A stretch of 64,000 nucleotides of DNA from Corynebacterium simulans. GTDB taxonomy: Bacteria; Actinomycetota; Actinomycetes; Mycobacteriales; Mycobacteriaceae. This document shows positions 9,061 to 17,264 of this stretch, one piece after another (positions within the stretch are counted from its first letter, which is position 1; each line of letters starts with the position of its first letter). A program made the position numbers and the translations under genes. The notes below the pieces were generated by a model. That model had not been told where the DNA came from. It did no database searches and was given only the letters and a program-made list of their open reading frames with translations. The stretch covers positions 2,604,001 through 2,668,000 of the forward strand of contig NZ_CP014634.1 of assembly GCF_001586215.1 (NCBI RefSeq). The letters are read 5' to 3'.

Positions 9061-10632
9061 TTAGTAGAGCCCTGCATTTCTCATCATGCTCTGTCGTGTT
9101 TGAGAGATGAGGTAGCCGCTCAAGGGGCGGCCGGAGTGGATGGCGGCATCGTAAAGATAGTTGTGGAGGGTATCGGCACGCGAGCGGGGGCTGGTGCGTA
9201 AATCGAAGTCACGTTGGATCTGGGCGACTACGAATGGCACGGCGTTGATCTCGGAGACCGCGATTAGAAGTGCGGCGACGCTGCGCTCCACTGTGGCGTT
9301 GGTCGAGCTAAATTGCTTCGGCTTGTCGTGGGCTAGGGCGCTCAGGAGCCGGCGAGTGGATGTTAGCAGTTCCGGATCGATCTCTGGGTGATCGTTAAAC
9401 CACTCGGTGATAAGTGCGTCCCATTGCTTTACACCAGCGATAACGTCTGGGGCTAGGGCGCTGAGTTTGGTGTCCTCGGAGGGGAGAGGGGAATCGTCGA
9501 GCTGTGCGTCGAAGCGGGAGGTCTCGGGGTCGGGCATGCCAGGGCCGAGGCCGATGGCATCTGGGCCGTAGCCATAGGAACCGAAGTCGGATTGTGCTTG
9601 GAGTTCCCTGCGGAAGCGCTTTCCTTCTTCCTTTAGTGCTGAGTCGAGCTGCCTTTGGATGTGGGCGGGGCGTCCTGCGACTTCGCCGGTCCAGGTGACG
9701 AACTTGGTGAGGACGCGTGGGAAGCACCGGAGGAACGAGTCACGGGCTATGACTTTGCGGGCTACGAGGGTCAGAGCTATTTCCACACGTAGTGGGGACC
9801 AGTGGTAGAGGTCGGCCATGGTGTAATTGGCTGTGATGCTGAGTAGCGTCTCGGTAGCATCGGCCTCCTCCTTCTTAAGCGGAACGGCATCCAGGAAGGC
9901 GGCCAATGTTTCTTCAGTTTCGGAATTATCGCCTTCTTCAAGACGAATACGGCGGCCGATGATACCGGGACTGGAGACAGTAGCAGGGACATTATCTAGT
10001 AGCGAAAGCACCCAGCGCAGCAGCGGACGGGTGGTAGGCCAGCTTTCACCAGGGCCGTCGTCGACTGTGATCTCATCTAGCCAGATGGCGTTGCTGAGGA
10101 AATCGGCCAGGCCCTCCTGGCTCGTAGGGCCGAAGCTCTCCATGGACTCATCCTTGGACATGATCTCCATAACCTGCTGTGCATTGGCCTCGGTGAGGAA
10201 ACAGTCATAAATCGAGCCATTGCCGCCTGCTAGGTCAATGGAGACATTCACCGTCAGGGGCGCAGAGTGCGGGACGGATAGCTCGAGAGTGTAGTAATGG
10301 ACATCCCCGTAGTACTGCGTAGCCTCGATGACGTTGACTACGCTGGCTTGCTCAAGGTGAGCAAGCCAGGTCGGTTCCTGCGGTAAGTCATCGCGCCGGG
10401 CGAGCTCAGCGCGATGGAGCTTTACGCGCTCTTTATCTTCATCCAGCAGGGCGGCGGCCCAGAGTACCGCGGTCGTCTCTGGGGCGGGGTTATCCCACAT
10501 GGCTTCAAAGAACTCGGCAGGCTTTTGCGAGAAATCGTCATCCAGGGACAGGATCGCAGAGACCCACTGAAGCAGATCGATGGGGCTTGAACTGTCCAGG
10601 AAGGCCGCAAGGGCGGGCGTGAAGGCATTCAT
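9061..10632 (-). CDS. Hypothetical protein, 523 aa, upstream of the ISP enzyme
   Basis: I do not recognise a family. The protein is acidic and soluble, with no signal peptide or membrane segment. Visible features are a helical N-terminus, a segment around residues 105-150 that looks like beta strands (VHYYTLELSVPHS, LTVNVSIDLAGG), a middle part rich in Leu and Trp, and a Pro/Asp/Ser-rich linker before a helical C-terminus. It lies on the same strand as the restriction enzyme, 82 bases upstream, so it could be a partner or only a neighbour; the other side is dhaK. A TAGACT -10 element ends nine bases before the ATG, so the mRNA may be leaderless. Confidence 0.6.
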   Translation of the reverse strand: MNAFTPALAAFLDSSSPIDLLQWVSAILSLDDDFSQKPAEFFEAMWDNPAPETTAVLWAAALLDEDKERVKLHRAELARRDDLPQEPTWLAHLEQASVVNVIEATQYYGDVHYYTLELSVPHSAPLTVNVSIDLAGGNGSIYDCFLTEANAQQVMEIMSKDESMESFGPTSQEGLADFLSNAIWLDEITVDDGPGESWPTTRPLLRWVLSLLDNVPATVSSPGIIGRRIRLEEGDNSETEETLAAFLDAVPLKKEEADATETLLSITANYTMADLYHWSPLRVEIALTLVARKVIARDSFLRCFPRVLTKFVTWTGEVAGRPAHIQRQLDSALKEEGKRFRRELQAQSDFGSYGYGPDAIGLGPGMPDPETSRFDAQLDDSPLPSEDTKLSALAPDVIAGVKQWDALITEWFNDHPEIDPELLTSTRRLLSALAHDKPKQFSSTNATVERSVAALLIAVSEINAVPFVVAQIQRDFDLRTSPRSRADTLHNYLYDAAIHSGRPLSGYLISQTRQSMMRNAGLY

Positions 10633-10804
10633 GACACCAGAGTCTATCCATGCATCCGCGGCAGCGGGGCTGTGTACTCTCGAGTGTTATGTCGAAATTC
10701 GACGTAGTGAGCTGGGAATATTTTTTGATTTGTAGACGGGTATTTTCGGCGTCTCCATTTTCTTAAGTTTGCGTTCATCTATGCGGATCCGCGTGTAGGC
10801 TCGG

Positions 10805-10821
10805 CACTGTTATAACCAGTG
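10805..10821. promoter_or_regulatory. Imperfect palindrome in front of dhaK
   Basis: CACTG and CAGTG flank an AT-rich centre, 37 bases before the dhaK start. It could be an operator or overlap the promoter of dhaKLM; no regulator gene is adjacent. Confidence 0.25.
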
Positions 10822-10857
10822 AAATTGGGTTAATTCGACATCCCAAGGAGATACGTG

Positions 10858-11859
10858 ATGAAAAAGCTCATCAACTCACCGGAGAACGTAGTGGCGGAGT
10901 CTGTGGAGGGCTTCGCGCTGGCACACGGCGACATCGTCAAGCGCTTTACTGAGCCGCTGTTTGTGGCGCGTGCGCAGAAGAAGGAACAGGGCAAGGTTGC
11001 GATTGTCTCTGGTGGTGGCTCGGGACATGAGCCGCTCCACGCAGGCTTCGTGGGCCACGGCATGTTGGATGCCGCGGTGCCAGGCGCGATGTTTACGTCG
11101 CCGACGCCGGATGCGATCCAGGCGGCGACCGACGAGGTCCATGCGGGTGCGGGTGTGCTTTACATCGTGAAGAACTACACCGGCGATGTCCTCAATTTCG
11201 ATACCGCGGCTGAGTTGGCGGAGTTCGATGACATTGAGGTCAGCCAGGTAATCGTGGATGATGACGTGGCGGTGGAGGATTCCACCTACACTGCAGGCCG
11301 TCGCGGTGTGGCGGGCACGCTGCTCGTGGAGAAGCTGGCAGGTGCAGCCGCTGAGCGCGGTGATGATCTAGCTGCTGTCACGGCAGTGGCGAAGAAGGTC
11401 GTGGAGAACACCGCGACCATGGGCGCAGCACTGAGCGCTTGCACCGTGCCGCACGTGGGCAAGCCTTCCTTTGACCTCGCAGATGATGAGGTGGAGCTCG
11501 GCGTCGGTATCCACGGCGAGCCGGGCCGCAAGGAGATCCCGTTGGTCTCCGCGGACGATGTCACTGATCATCTCATGGAGCCGATTCTTGCCGACCTGAA
11601 GTTGGCAGAAGGCGAGCGAACCATCGTCGTCGTCAATGGCATGGGTGCCACCCCGGCATCGGAGCTCTACGTGGTCTACCGCCGAGTAGCTCAGCGCCTA
11701 GAAGAAGCGGGCGTGACCATTGAACGCTCCCTCGTAGGTAACTTCGTCACCAGCCTCGACATGGCGGGCTGCTCTGTCACGGTCATGCGCGCCGACGATG
11801 AAGACATCGAGCTGTTCGACGCACCATGCCATACCGCCGCACTACGCCAAGGAGAATAA
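10858..11859 (+). CDS. dhaK: Dihydroxyacetone kinase, substrate-binding subunit DhaK
   Basis: A 333-residue DhaK subunit. DhaK binds dihydroxyacetone covalently as a hemiaminal on a histidine and passes it to the phosphate on DhaL-bound ADP. The family motif GGGSGHEPLHAGFVG lies near residue 50, and GVGIHGEPGR near 220 carries the substrate-binding histidine. The ATG at 10858 is chosen over the GTG just before it because AAGGAG sits eight bases upstream. The stop is one base before dhaL, forming the dhaKLM operon. The product, dihydroxyacetone phosphate, enters glycolysis. Length is slightly below the E. coli protein, with no sign of damage. Confidence 0.93.
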   Translation: MKKLINSPENVVAESVEGFALAHGDIVKRFTEPLFVARAQKKEQGKVAIVSGGGSGHEPLHAGFVGHGMLDAAVPGAMFTSPTPDAIQAATDEVHAGAGVLYIVKNYTGDVLNFDTAAELAEFDDIEVSQVIVDDDVAVEDSTYTAGRRGVAGTLLVEKLAGAAAERGDDLAAVTAVAKKVVENTATMGAALSACTVPHVGKPSFDLADDEVELGVGIHGEPGRKEIPLVSADDVTDHLMEPILADLKLAEGERTIVVVNGMGATPASELYVVYRRVAQRLEEAGVTIERSLVGNFVTSLDMAGCSVTVMRADDEDIELFDAPCHTAALRQGE

Positions 11860-11860
11860 A

Positions 11861-12514
11861 GTGACTTCTGTTGAAACTTTGAACACCGAATGGGCCCTGG
11901 CTTGGATGAAAGGTTGTGCCGAACAAGCCCACGAGCACCGGGAGGAGCTTATTGAGCTCGACCGCGTCATCGGCGATAGTGACCATGGTGAAAACGTGGA
12001 CCGTGGTTTCCGTGCGGTCGTGGAAAAGCTCGAAGCAGATGCCTCGGAAAGCATCGTGGATGTGCTGAAGCTGACGGCCAAGACCTTGATGTCCACCGTC
12101 GGCGGCGCATCTGGTCCGCTTTTGGGAACTGCATTCCTGCGCGCTGCTAAGTCAGTCGGCGGTGAAGCGCTTGATGGCGCTGGCGCGGCCGCGCTCATTG
12201 AGGCGGCACTCGAGGGCATCACCACCCGTGGTAAGGCCGCCGAAGGGGAGAAGACCATGGTTGATGCGTGGGCGCCGGCGGCGCGTGCTGCCCGCGAGCA
12301 GGCTGATGCCGGGGCGGGAGTTGCCGACGTTCTGCGCGCGGCAGCCGATGCCGCAGCCGAAGGCGCCGAGGCAACCATTCCACTCGTTGCTACCAAGGGC
12401 CGTGCTTCCTACTTGGGTGAGCGCTCTGTTGGCCATAAGGATCCAGGTGCTGCTTCGACCGCGCTGTTTATTGCTGCAGCTGCTGACGCTGCTTCTGCTG
12501 TAAAGGAGGGTTAG
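11861..12514 (+). CDS. dhaL: Dihydroxyacetone kinase, ADP-binding subunit DhaL
   Basis: A 217-residue all-helical DhaL subunit. It holds ADP through Mg ions bound by aspartates in the GDSDHGENVDRG motif (about residues 37-48) and contains the nucleotide-binding loop GGASGPLLGT. In PTS-dependent kinases ADP is not exchanged but is rephosphorylated in place by DhaM. The start is GTG, preceded by AAGGAGAATAAA. It is packed between dhaK (1-bp gap) and dhaM (3-bp gap), so the three are co-transcribed. Confidence 0.93.
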   Translation: MTSVETLNTEWALAWMKGCAEQAHEHREELIELDRVIGDSDHGENVDRGFRAVVEKLEADASESIVDVLKLTAKTLMSTVGGASGPLLGTAFLRAAKSVGGEALDGAGAAALIEAALEGITTRGKAAEGEKTMVDAWAPAARAAREQADAGAGVADVLRAAADAAAEGAEATIPLVATKGRASYLGERSVGHKDPGAASTALFIAAAADAASAVKEG

Positions 12515-12517
12515 GGC

Positions 12518-13213
12518 ATGGCAGAACCGAAAGTGGGCTTGGTCCTAGTTTCGCACTCAGCCAAGCTGGCCGAAGGCCTTGCTGAGCTGGCTGGGCAGAT
12601 GGCCGCTGACGTGCGTATCGCAGCCGCGGGTGGTCTGGAGTCCGGTGAAATCGGAACCTCGTATGACCTCATCGAGTCGGCTATTAATGACCTGCTCGGG
12701 GAAGGCCTCGCAGTTGTTGTTCTCACCGACTTGGGCTCGGCAACAATGACCGTTGAGTCGGTGCTGGAGTTCCTTGACGATGAGCCGGTGAAGTTCGTGG
12801 ACGCACCGCTCGTGGAGGCTGCTATCGCTGCGGCTACTGCGGCGCAGCAAGGTGATGACCTTGACGAAGTTGCTGTTGCTGCCGAGCGCGCCATCGAGGT
12901 GTTCGTGCCAAAGAAAGTGGCGGAACGCAAGGCAGACGTCGCAGACGGCGATGCATACTCACGGTCGGCAACCGTGGCTGATGCTGCTGGTCTCCATGCA
13001 CGCCCTGCAGCGAAGGTGGCTGAGATGGCCGCGGAGGCAAGTGGCGACATTGTCATTGCATTCGATGACGACCGAGCTGATGCCGATTCCGCCATGATGC
13101 TGATGTCCTTGGGCGCCGCGCAGGGCGACACCGTGACGATCATCGGTGATTCAGCGGATAAGCCGATTGTCGACAAAATCGCTGATGCTATTGCGGATGG
13201 TCTCGATAACTAG
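12518..13213 (+). CDS. dhaM: PTS phosphoryl donor DhaM (EIIA-Man plus HPr)
   Basis: A 231-residue protein with two domains. Residues 1-130 are an EIIA-mannose-type domain with the phosphorylatable His in LVLVSHSAKLAEG. Residues about 147-231 are an HPr domain with the active His in AAGLHARPAAKVAE. It takes phosphate from PEP through enzyme I and rephosphorylates ADP bound to DhaL. The E. coli DhaM carries an additional enzyme I-like domain; here it is absent, so the host enzyme I, outside the window, must supply phosphate. The gene ends tail-to-tail with the SDR gene, the two stop codons sharing CTAG. Confidence 0.92.
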   Translation: MAEPKVGLVLVSHSAKLAEGLAELAGQMAADVRIAAAGGLESGEIGTSYDLIESAINDLLGEGLAVVVLTDLGSATMTVESVLEFLDDEPVKFVDAPLVEAAIAAATAAQQGDDLDEVAVAAERAIEVFVPKKVAERKADVADGDAYSRSATVADAAGLHARPAAKVAEMAAEASGDIVIAFDDDRADADSAMMLMSLGAAQGDTVTIIGDSADKPIVDKIADAIADGLDN

Positions 13214-13971
13214 GTTGACAGCACCTGGTAGATGACCTTGGCTACGCGGTCGGGCACCATGTTGCGGGCTACGCGGGCTGCTTTGTCTTGGGCGCCGACG
13301 CCCCAGTGGAGGCGGCCTTTGTCCCAGCGGTTCTTGGGGTTGGCGGCGCGCCAGATGGCTTGCGCGACGTCGTCTGGCGTGAGGTTTACGCCGAGGCGTG
13401 TGACCGTCTTGGACTTGACGTCGGAGATGGGCGTCTTTGCCCATAGGGGGTTGATGTCGAGCACGCGGATTTTGTCGCGCCGCCACTCGAGGTCGAGGGT
13501 TTCAGTCATGGACTGGACATAGGCCTTGGTGGCGGCGTAGACGCCGACGTCGGGGATGCCGTAGCAACCGGCGATGGAGGCGATGTTGATCAGCTGTGAG
13601 CCGGGGGTCTTCTTCAGATAGGGGTAAGCAGCGCGTGCGCCGAGGGTGACGCCTAGTGCGTTGACGTCGATGACGGCGCGGATGCGCGCGGGTTCGCTTT
13701 CCGCGATGGTGGCGGAGTCGATGATGCCGGCGTTGTTGTCGAGGATGTCGAGCCTGCCGCCGGTGAGTTTGGTGAACTCGGATAGGGCAGCGTCCCAGGA
13801 CTCTGGTTTGGTGACATCGAGCTCGTAGAAGGTGATGCCCTCACCGAGGATGGATTCGTCGGCTGGTGGGCGAAGATCGCCCAATCCAACGATGTAGCCT
13901 TCATTGCGGAAAATATGGGCTACGGCGAGACCGAAGCCGCCGCAGCCGCCGGAGATAAAAATCGACTTCAT
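13210..13971 (-). CDS. Short-chain dehydrogenase/reductase (SDR)
   Basis: A 253-residue classical-type SDR. The Rossmann nucleotide-binding motif GGCGGFGLAVAH lies at residues 8-19, NNAG at about 78-81, and the catalytic pair YAATK near 145-149 with an upstream serine in NIASIAG. The substrate cannot be told from the sequence. It converges on dhaM; a link to triose or glycerol metabolism is possible only by position. Confidence 0.85.
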   Translation of the reverse strand: MKSIFISGGCGGFGLAVAHIFRNEGYIVGLGDLRPPADESILGEGITFYELDVTKPESWDAALSEFTKLTGGRLDILDNNAGIIDSATIAESEPARIRAVIDVNALGVTLGARAAYPYLKKTPGSQLINIASIAGCYGIPDVGVYAATKAYVQSMTETLDLEWRRDKIRVLDINPLWAKTPISDVKSKTVTRLGVNLTPDDVAQAIWRAANPKNRWDKGRLHWGVGAQDKAARVARNMVPDRVAKVIYQVLST

Positions 13972-14054
13972 TCCGCAATGCTAACTGTTTCCTAGGTCAC
14001 AGGGAAGAGTTTTATAGGCTTTTGTCTCTTGTTTTCTTTTGTAACTTTGGCTCG

Positions 14055-14261
14055 CTAGAAGGCGAATACTCGCATCATGATTGTGATGGACACCAGCATG
14101 ATGATGGCGGTGGGGTTTCCGTTGAAGTTCTCAACGAGGACTGGCCAGCCGATTGCAGCGGTCATGATGGGGAACGCGGCGAAGGCGTTGCCCATGACCA
14201 CGGTGAACAGCGCGTTGCTCGAGCAGTACGCGATGACGCTCCAGAGCAGGGCTTCCTGCAC
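14055..14261 (-). pseudogene. Fragment of a DUF979-like transporter subunit
   Basis: A 68-residue open frame with two hydrophobic segments (ALLWSVIAYCSSNALFTVV and AFAAFPIMTAAIGWPVLV). The glycine-rich string MGNAFAAFPIMTAAIG resembles my recollection of DUF979 membrane proteins, proposed subunits of 5-oxoproline transporters, but only a short piece of such a protein is present and its end looks replaced. It directly abuts the transposase remnant upstream, so insertion and deletion probably broke a larger gene. It could also be a short hypothetical membrane protein. Confidence 0.4.
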
Positions 14262-14285
14262 AATCGGCTTCGGGGCTTGTAGGGG

Positions 14286-14428
14286 CTAGGCCGCTGCGGC
14301 CTCCCGGGCTGTGGGGATGTCTCTGTAGAGCTCTCCGCTGCGCATCATTGCGAACAGGACGTTGAGGCGTCGGCGTCGCTGGCCAGGAATTCGCTGACGT
14401 CCATGCCAATGACGAAGTCATAGGCCAT
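14286..14428 (-). mobile_element. IS110-family transposase remnant, internally deleted
   Basis: The minus strand starts with MAYDFVIGMDVSEF at 14428, like the N-terminal DEDD-motif region of IS110-family transposases. After about 22 residues a deletion and frame change lead into RRRLNVLFAMMRSGELY, the typical C-terminus of the same family, ending at a TAG at 14286-14288. Most of the enzyme is missing, so it cannot be active. It marks a past insertion beside the G+C-rich uridine operon. Confidence 0.6.
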
Positions 14429-14799
14429 GAGTCTGTGCTTCCTAGCGATGAGTAGGGAGTTGAATAGATGAGCTTCATCGCTGGGGTGGTCGGACATACT
14501 TGCGCTGGCATCCACATTACTGTGAAACCTCATGCCACCCGGGCCGGGCCAGGTTCCTATTGAGCTGTTTGAGTATGTCATTGTCTTCGGCGGCATCACC
14601 CCCGGATCATTTTCAGAGACAGGGACAGGAATAAGCCATACCGAAGCCAGCGACTAGTTCCACTTTCCTTTCAGACGGCGGGAACGGACATAAACATAGC
14701 CCGCCCATTCGGATGGACGGGCTTTGAATCTTCGGTGCCCTGGGGTGGAACTGCTAACAACGTAATGGGACATTCACGTCCCCCTAGTGCGTTGAGTTC
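14429..14799. other. Non-coding stretch before the uri operon end
   Basis: No gene can be supported. It lies between the transposase remnant and the 3' end of uriH, probably as decayed sequence, and contains the hairpin at 14698-14725. Confidence 0.4.
14698..14725. terminator. Hairpin downstream of uriH
   Basis: AGCCCG and CGGGCT arms with inner CCAT/ATGG pairing around a TCGG loop. On the plus strand TTT follows. It lies about 75 bases past the uriH stop and probably ends the uri transcript. Confidence 0.55.
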
Positions 14800-15738
14800 C
14801 TAACCGATGCGCTTCACCGCATCGACGACCATGGTCCAGAACTTATCGAAGTCCAGTTCCACCGCCACCTGGGTGGTGCAGTCCTCCGGGGCGGGGGCGC
14901 GGAAATCGGCGACGGTCATGCCGGTGGTCAGCGCGCCGGACAGTTCCACATCCAGTGGTGCCTTGCGGGTGGTGAACACGGTGGGGTCGATGAGGTAGGC
15001 CACGGCGCAGGGGTCGTGGACGGGTGGGTTGTCGAATCCCTGGGCGTCCTGGTAGTTCTTGCGGAAGGCGTCGAAAAGTGCGACGACGAAGTCGCCCGTC
15101 GCGGTGCCCAGTGCGGCGAGATTTTCCTCCACCTCCGGGGTGGCCAGCGCCTGGTGGGTGAGATCCAGACCGACCATGGTCAGGGGCCAGGACTCGTTGA
15201 AGACGATGTGGGCGGCCTCCGGGTCGATCTTGATGTTGAATTCCGCGACGGCGGTCCAGTTGCCGACGTGGTAGCCGCCACCCATGAGGACGACCTCCTT
15301 GACGCGTTCGGCGATGCGGGGTTCCTTGCGCACCGCCAGCGCGATGTTGGTCAGCGGGCCGGTGGGAACCAGGGCGACGGTGCCCGGTTCGTTGTTCATC
15401 ACCGTGTCGATGATGAAGTCCACCGCGTGGGTGTCCTCAACGCCCACGGTCGGCTCGGGGAGGTCATAGTTGTTGATCTCCATGCCGGTGTCGCCGTGGA
15501 TGTCCTCGGCGACCTCGATGGGGCGGACCAGCGGGCGGGTCACGCCCGGGTAGATCGGGGTGTCCATGCCGGCGATGGTGGCCACGACACGGGCGTTGTG
15601 GGTGACCTTGGCCAGGGTCTGGTTGCCGCCGACGGTGGTGATGCCGAGCAGCTCGATGTCCGGGTTGCCGTGGGCGAGCAGCATGGCGACGGCGTCATCG
15701 TGTCCGGGATCGCAGTCGAGGATGATCTTGGTGGTCAT
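14800..15738 (-). CDS. uriH: Uridine/ribonucleoside hydrolase UriH
   Basis: A 312-residue inosine-uridine-preferring nucleoside hydrolase that splits uridine to uracil and ribose. The Ca-binding acid cluster is at the N-terminus (LDCDPGHDDAVA, D8-D15), with VLMGGGYHVGNWT in the middle and a late DPCAVAYLIDP. The ATG at 15738 is chosen because AGGAGTTTCACT precedes it. It is the last gene of uriR-rbsK1-uriT-uriH, the arrangement known from C. glutamicum uridine use; the ribose released goes to RbsK1. Confidence 0.88.
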   Translation of the reverse strand: MTTKIILDCDPGHDDAVAMLLAHGNPDIELLGITTVGGNQTLAKVTHNARVVATIAGMDTPIYPGVTRPLVRPIEVAEDIHGDTGMEINNYDLPEPTVGVEDTHAVDFIIDTVMNNEPGTVALVPTGPLTNIALAVRKEPRIAERVKEVVLMGGGYHVGNWTAVAEFNIKIDPEAAHIVFNESWPLTMVGLDLTHQALATPEVEENLAALGTATGDFVVALFDAFRKNYQDAQGFDNPPVHDPCAVAYLIDPTVFTTRKAPLDVELSGALTTGMTVADFRAPAPEDCTTQVAVELDFDKFWTMVVDAVKRIG

Positions 15739-15748
15739 AGTGAAACTC

Positions 15749-17239
15749 CTAATTCTCAAAGTGCGGGGTTAGTTGCCCACGGGGGGCGGTATCGGTGGTG
15801 TCGGTGGCATTGGCAGCCAGGTTTCTGGCCGCCACGGTATCGGTGATGGATTCCGGGCGTGGGATGAGCAGGGAGCACAGGAACGCCAGCGCCAGGATGA
15901 TCACACCGGCCCACATACCGGCGGCGTACCCACCGTTGCTGTCCCCGAAGCTGGTGGCCACCGCGAAGAGGATGGCAAAGGAGATACCCGCACCGAGGTT
16001 GAAGGCGCCGGCGTTCATCCCCGGCAGGTACCCCTGGTTGTCGGCGGGGGAGAGCACCACACCGAGTCCGTTGAGCATGATGTTGGCGATACCGGCGTAG
16101 GTGATACCCACGAAGATGGAGATCCCCAGGTACGCCAGGTTGGAGGTGCTGCCCACGAGAAAGGTGGCACCGGCGACACCGATGATGGTGGCGGCGATAC
16201 CGATCTGCAGGACGATCTTGTAGCCGAATTTGCCGGCGAGAATACCGGCGACGGGCCCGAAGACCAGGCCGGCCAGGGCATACGGGGTCAGGGTCCACCA
16301 GGAGACCACACCGGCGGACATGCCCGCACCATGGGTGGCGTTCTGCGCGAGGTTGGGCAGCAGACCGTTCATGATGGCGAACACGCCGGTCATGGTCAAC
16401 AGGGTGGTCAGCAGCAGCGCCCAGGTGCGGCGCTGGCCGAGGTACTCGATGCTGACCAGGGGGTTCTTCACACGCTTTTCAATGTTGTAGAAGGCGACGG
16501 TGCCGATGATGCCGATGGCGAACAGGGCGATGACGAGGAACCAGTTGGCGTCGGCAAGCTTGCCGGCCTCGTTGAAGGCGGTCAGCAGGGCACCGATGGA
16601 CACGGCGAGCGGCAGCACACCGAGCCAGTCCATCTTCGGGGTGGTCTCGGCGGTGGATTCCTTCACACTGAAGGACAGGGCCAGGGCGGCCGCCACGCAG
16701 AACACGGCCATGACCCAGAAGATGGACCGGAAGCCGAAGTGTTCCGCCAGCCAGCCACCGGCGATTGCGTCGACGCCACCGATACCACCGTTGATGGAGG
16801 TGATTACACCCAGCAGTAGTGCGTACTGCTTCTCATTGGGCACATGCTGGCGCAGGATGATCAGACACAGCGGCACGGTGGGGCCGGCCACACCCTGGAT
16901 CAGACGTCCCAGGAACAACACGGTGACATTGGGGGCGAGTGCCGCGACGAGACAGCCGATGCCGGTGACGATCATCATGCCGATCAGCACCTTGCGGCGG
17001 CCGATGAGGTCACCCCAGCGCGGCAGGAAGAGGGAGAACAGGGCGGCCGCGGTGAAGAACGCGGTCTGGGTCATACCGATCTGGGCGGGGGTCGCATTCA
17101 GTTCGACCTCCATGGTGGCCAGGGCCGGAGCGAGCATGGAGGCATTGAGCTGGAAGGCGAACACCGCCACCAGCAGGGCGATCATCAGCGGGATGATCGC
17201 AGCGGCCGGGGCTTTCTTCGGTTCGATGGTGGTTGACAT
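15749..17239 (-). CDS. uriT: Major facilitator transporter UriT
   Basis: A 496-residue MFS permease with about 14 hydrophobic segments and the MFS loop motif RWGDLIGRRKVL after the second helix, typical of the DHA2-like group. Its place between ribokinase and nucleoside hydrolase matches uriT of C. glutamicum, the proposed uridine (or ribonucleoside) importer. The start is ATG at 17239 (MSTTIEPKK); longer upstream frames have no coding character. The gap to uriH is ten bases. Substrate is inferred from context. Confidence 0.82.
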   Translation of the reverse strand: MSTTIEPKKAPAAAIIPLMIALLVAVFAFQLNASMLAPALATMEVELNATPAQIGMTQTAFFTAAALFSLFLPRWGDLIGRRKVLIGMMIVTGIGCLVAALAPNVTVLFLGRLIQGVAGPTVPLCLIILRQHVPNEKQYALLLGVITSINGGIGGVDAIAGGWLAEHFGFRSIFWVMAVFCVAAALALSFSVKESTAETTPKMDWLGVLPLAVSIGALLTAFNEAGKLADANWFLVIALFAIGIIGTVAFYNIEKRVKNPLVSIEYLGQRRTWALLLTTLLTMTGVFAIMNGLLPNLAQNATHGAGMSAGVVSWWTLTPYALAGLVFGPVAGILAGKFGYKIVLQIGIAATIIGVAGATFLVGSTSNLAYLGISIFVGITYAGIANIMLNGLGVVLSPADNQGYLPGMNAGAFNLGAGISFAILFAVATSFGDSNGGYAAGMWAGVIILALAFLCSLLIPRPESITDTVAARNLAANATDTTDTAPRGQLTPHFEN

Positions 17240-17264
17240 GGTTACTCTCGTTTCGGTGGGGGAG

